Shown here: positions 60,901 to 64,000 of the stretch, piece by piece | Layout: every line of letters begins with the position of its first letter | Position numbering within the stretch: position 1 is the stretch's first letter | From: Cololabis saira | Lineage: Eukaryota > Chordata > Actinopteri > Beloniformes > Belonidae | Length of the DNA: 64,000 nt | Assembly (NCBI RefSeq): GCF_033807715.1 | Contig: NC_084587.1 | Span: 27,278,517-27,342,516 of the forward strand | Direction: 5' to 3' | Position numbers and translations under genes: made by a program | Notes under the pieces: generated by a model | What the model was told of the DNA's origin: nothing | The model's database searches: none | Seen by the model: the letters and a program-made list of their open reading frames with translations, nothing else

Positions 60901-61325
60901 CATATCATATACACACTGGGGAACATTTAAGAGTGATATCGACTGAATATTTATGTCGGCCTTAAAAATGACACAAATAATGCTTAATTTCACCTTAAAA
61001 GTTGGTATTTTGCATACATATATACATAAAAAGGCACTGAGCCTCCACTATATCCTTGCTCTGACCCTAGACTATAGATCTAGACACTTAATTCATCATC
61101 TTTGAATGCCTACTTACAAAAAAACTTGGTACAACGACTGAGCAAGACAGGCAGTTTGGCGGCCATTTTGATATGCAAATTAGAAGGTCAAAAACTCAAA
61201 ATTTTGCTCGGGTACCGTTTTTTTTTGGACTCAGCACCCTTGAAATATGTAAAGTAGGCCGGTTCCCGACTTGTACCCATAAATGCTCCTTACATTCACT
61301 TTTTGGGTACATCCCGTCTAGTCTA
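57930..61325. mobile_element. Foldback-like element: long inverted repeats around a minisatellite
   Basis: The left arm 57930-58330 and right arm 60945-61325 are inverted copies of each other. Matching landmarks run from AAGGAGCATTTATGGGTACA and GGGAACCGGCCTAC, through TTTGATATGCAAATTAGAAG-type sequence, to TTAATTTCACCTTAAAAGTT and GGCCGACATAAATATT. The outermost ends resemble TAG(T/A)CTAGACGG. The arms differ by many substitutions and small gaps, so they are not young. No transposase is present; a 1.8-kb minisatellite fills most of the centre. Long arms around tandem repeats resemble foldback elements. Exact ends and target duplication are uncertain. Confidence 0.7.
58640..60420 (+). repeat. 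Decamer minisatellite, alternating CCACCTATAG / CCACCTGCAG
   Basis: About 178 decamers. Two variants mostly alternate, giving a 20-bp higher-order unit. Longer blocks recur: CTTAAAGCAAACCTGCA at about 59041, 59142 and 59561, and a CACTGATAGTCACC-with-CACATTTAGCC block near 59790, 59850 and 60190. The period is not a multiple of three and TAG falls in every frame over 60 bases, so it is non-coding. Confidence 0.97.
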
Positions 61326-61512
61326 TAGGTGAGGTTCTGCTAACATTTTGAGTTTAAATTCCAACTCAAGAATCACAAATCTTTCTGTTTAAGATTCGTA
61401 CATGAAACATCTGAACTCCTATTTATGAGAACAAAGGAATGCACAATTTGTATTCCGGCCCCAGTTCATACTCTGCGGTGACGAGCAGAGAGATTTGTAG
61501 TGTTTTTACTTA

Positions 61513-62451
61513 AGCTGGGCATACACTGTGCGATATTTTAAATCGTTTGAGACTGCCCCATCTCACACTGCACGACTAGATCGCGGAGTTCAAAAGTTCA
61601 CAGCCCACGATTTATGTTCTCACACTGTACGACCCGATGCTCACCCGTCTGCTCACACTATACAATCATAATCCTCCCGTCGGACCTCTGTGTACTGGAA
61701 CTCGAGGCCGGTTTTGGGGCAGGAGTGAGCTGTGTCCACCCAAACGTGCGTCCTGCCCACCCGATCAAAGGTTATGGGATCCTTTATTTTTTTATAATTT
61801 TATTTTTTTTATATTAAAAAAATCCCAAAATATCTGTACCGTTTCTGATTGGGTGGGCACTGCGCACTATTTTTAGACACAACAAAGAACGCATACAGCA
61901 AAAGTTGTGTCTCGGCGGAGGAACCCGGCGTCCCAGCAAAATGAGAAGAGAAAAAAGTGTTCCGAACAGCAGACAGCGCACACACTAAAGGCTGATTTAT
62001 GGTTCCGCGTTACACCAACGCAGAGCCTACGGCGTAGGGTACGCGGCGACCCGCACCGTACGTGGAAATGCGGTCTTTTTTTGCTATTAAAACATGATTT
62101 GTAATGTGAATTTGGAACACTTAAACTACAAATAATAGTTTTTTGACGTGACATCCGATATTGCGCATGCTCTCTGCGAAAGGATGAGGCAAATCGGGTC
62201 GCAGCACTGCTTCAACTGTGCGATTCCTTCACGAGGAGCGACCAGGATTTCAAACACGCTTGATTTTATTGCGACCTCACGATTTGTGATCGGGAGCTCG
62301 TCGTGAGGTGTTAATCTCTCGTCGTTACCCCACGTACACTGCACGAGGCACGAGCAACGATTGGGTCAAAATCGGGCCCGATCAAACAAAAGTCGCACGA
62401 CTGGAAAATCGGCGCAAAACGAGCCGATAATCGCACAGTGTATGCCCGGCT
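61513..62451. mobile_element. Harbinger-like DNA element with TTA target duplication
   Basis: Inverted ends AGC(T/C)GGGCATACACTGTGCGAT are flanked by TTA at 61510-61512 and 62452-62454. The interior repeats ends-related words (CACGATTT, CGCACAGTG, CTCACACTG). No transposase was seen. It contains an AGGCTGATTTATGG-family copy at 61989-62070. TWA duplications suggest PIF/Harbinger. Confidence 0.75.
61989..62070. mobile_element. AGGCTGATTTATGG-family MITE, half copy
   Basis: A well-preserved left half (AGGCTGATTTATGGTTCCGC, then GAGCCTACGGCGTAGGGTAC), preceded by TAA. The right end is missing. It is nested in the Harbinger-like element. Confidence 0.7.
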
Positions 62452-63560
62452 TTAGAGGTTGCAGTACGGAATTGCATTCTCTTGAGAAAAACATGTTTGC
62501 TTCCATGAAATCGAGCTCTCAAGTGAATGTGAATGCTTCTGAGGTATCTGGTTAATTCAGAAAAACAGAGCAGATTTTTTATTTTTTTTTTCATTAACAC
62601 TTTTATCGTAATTCTGAGATAATGATCACCTTTATTCAGAAAAACAGAGCAGATTTTTTTTTTCTCAAGTGAATGCAATACGCTTCTGTACTGCAGTGTT
62701 TAAGAGGGGGAGAAAAAAAAAAAAAAGCTGGAGGACATTGGTTACGTATCAAATCCAACCTTTGTGGTTCAAATCAAACACCAGTGCACTTCACACACAG
62801 TCCTTTCATTGCCCTCTGATAGAATCAGACTCGGCATGGGCTGCTGTCCTCGACCAGTTGTAGGTCAAGAGTGCAGGAAAGAGGAGAGAAGAGCAGCAAC
62901 CACACCTGCTGGGAAGGAGGAACACAAACTAAAAACAATTATTCCATAAGTAAAGTTAGAGTAAAAGAGAACAGAGTGAACAAATGTGTATCATGGGAGG
63001 CCCCACAGCAGTCTCGTCAGTGTTTCAGGGCACCTGAGACATCCCCAACTTTAAGCTTTAATCGAAAACTAAAGTTTTTAGCTCAATCAAAGGTAAAGGG
63101 GGTGTCTGCTTCCTGAACACAAACTGGCAGATGGTTGCACAAGAGAGGGGCCTGCTAACTGAAGGCTCTACTAGGAAACTCTAGGAACCACAAGTAAACC
63201 TGCAATCAGACTGAAGGGCTCTGTTTGGAAAATATGGAACTATGAACAAGATATGATGGAAGTTAATAGCTTTATATGCGAGGAGAAGAATTTTAAACTC
63301 CACTTTGGAGAACCAATGAGAAGCAAAAACTGGGGAAATATGCTTTCTTGCTAGTTCTTTTCAGAAGCTTGGCTGCAGGATTTTGGATCAGCTGGAGGTT
63401 TTTGTACACTGTAATTCATATGATATGACCACTTTGTTAAACTTGGGAAATGGATATAATCTTGATTACTGTTTTGAATAAAAAAAAAACACTTATGTTG
63501 CTAGATTTAATGTAATTTATGAATAGCAGCGACTTCAAGTTGTTATGCAGTGGCACACCG
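62452..63560. repeat. Repeat-derived non-coding stretch
   Basis: A duplicated CAGAAAAACAGAGCAGATTT lies at about 62556 and 62637. From about 63000 to 63440 the sequence (CAGATGGTTGCACAAGAGAG, GGAGAAGAATTTTAAACTCC, TTTTGGATCAGCTGGAGG) matches a widespread fish interspersed repeat whose family I cannot name. No gene was seen. Confidence 0.45.
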
Positions 63561-63720
63561 ATAAAAAGGCAGAACCCAGATGCAGGAGTCTTTAATACAA
63601 AATAAAAGAAACAAAAACCATCATCAAAAACGATGATGAGCCCAGGCAAGATACCCCGGAGGATAAAGTCCACAGGCCAAATCCTATCCAGGAGTGGAGG
63701 ACAGAAACAAAGGCCGGCAA

Positions 63721-63805
63721 ACCGGACGGAGACCGGACGGAGACCGGACGGAGACCGGACGGAGACCGGACGGAGACCGGACGGAGACCGGACGGAGACC
63801 GGACG
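63721..63805 (+). repeat. 11-bp minisatellite (ACCGGACGGAG)n, about 7.7 copies
   Basis: Near-perfect tandem array in a GC-rich pocket. The Arg/Asp/Gly-rich frames across it are artefacts. Confidence 0.95.
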
Positions 63806-64000
63806 AGGAGGTCATGCAGGTGTAGTTGACGAACTGGCATTATTTGGAGGAAGGAAGGCTCTTTAAGAAGACTGGTGGAATTGCTGATTGATTGCAGGTG
63901 GTGAGGAATGTGCAGGTGAGCTGATGGCTCTGGCTCTGCACCCAGCAGTCTCTGCAGCTGCCCTGGAGTGCCCAAACAGAAAGAAAAAGCAAAACACACA
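63806..64000 (-). other. Right-edge sequence, possibly retrotransposon-derived
   Basis: On the minus strand, AGCTCACCTGCACATTCCTC and CACCTGCAATCAATCAGC resemble leader or LTR-flank sequence of fish Gypsy-type retrotransposons, with the AACCCAGATGCAGGAGTCTT block at 63577 on the other side of the minisatellite. Truncated by the window end; tentative. Confidence 0.25.

Noticed and set aside
63633..63999. Arg/Asp- and Ser/Pro-repeat frames near the right edge
   Set aside because: They are translations of the 11-bp minisatellite.

Overview
This window is nuclear genomic DNA from a ray-finned (teleost-type) fish. The genes have small spliced exons with GT-AG introns. Their closest recognisable relatives are vertebrate proteins. 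The spaces between genes are filled with repeat types typical of teleosts: L2-, L1- and RTE-like retrotransposon tails, hAT-like and Harbinger-like elements, and long (CA)n tracts. No bacterial, viral or organellar gene content was seen, and no tRNA or rRNA gene was recognised.

Layout. (1) 1-19.4 kb: a possible last exon of an unidentified gene at the left edge, then two minus-strand tandem paralogues, arpc1b (CDS 912-4667, 379 aa) and arpc1a (CDS 9294-17989, 370 aa). Both encode the WD40 subunit of the Arp2/3 actin-nucleating complex. All coding exons join in frame. The arpc1a introns hold a Harbinger-like MITE with a second MITE inside it, a hAT-like element with a perfect 8-bp target duplication, and a LINE tail. 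(2) 19.4-25.2 kb: a repeat block with a three-level nest of transposons (19577-21119), an L1 fragment and a GC-rich segment. (3) 25.3-26.1 kb: an intronless plus-strand prr18-like gene (270 aa). (4) 27.5-33.5 kb: a minus-strand abcg2-like half-transporter with 15 coding exons (617 aa), which lacks the cysteine-containing extracellular loop of human ABCG2. (5) 33.9-37.5 kb: a cluster of non-LTR retrotransposon 3' ends, including an RTE copy interrupted twice by other elements. (6) 38.0-40.5 kb: plus-strand hapstr1 (C16orf72 homologue, 263 aa, four exons), with one GC-AG intron. (7) 40.5-64 kb: its 3' flank and then about 22 kb with no convincing gene. This stretch holds two adjacent (CA)n arrays, a third (CA)n array, a 1.4-kb hAT-like element inside an older repeat, a 3.4-kb foldback-like element around a 1.8-kb decamer minisatellite, a Harbinger-like element, and an 11-bp minisatellite.

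The two arpc1 genes form a functional pair: alternative ARPC1 subunits of one complex. A 27-bp sequence upstream of both start codons suggests their leaders share ancestry. The other three genes (prr18, abcg2-like, hapstr1) have no obvious functional link and are neighbours through fish-lineage gene order. The most unusual structures are the foldback/minisatellite element, the triple-nested transposon, the doubly interrupted RTE copy and the loop-less abcg2-like protein. Exon boundaries were read by eye from splice consensus and remembered family sequence. Transposon family names rest on terminal repeats and target duplications, not on database searches.
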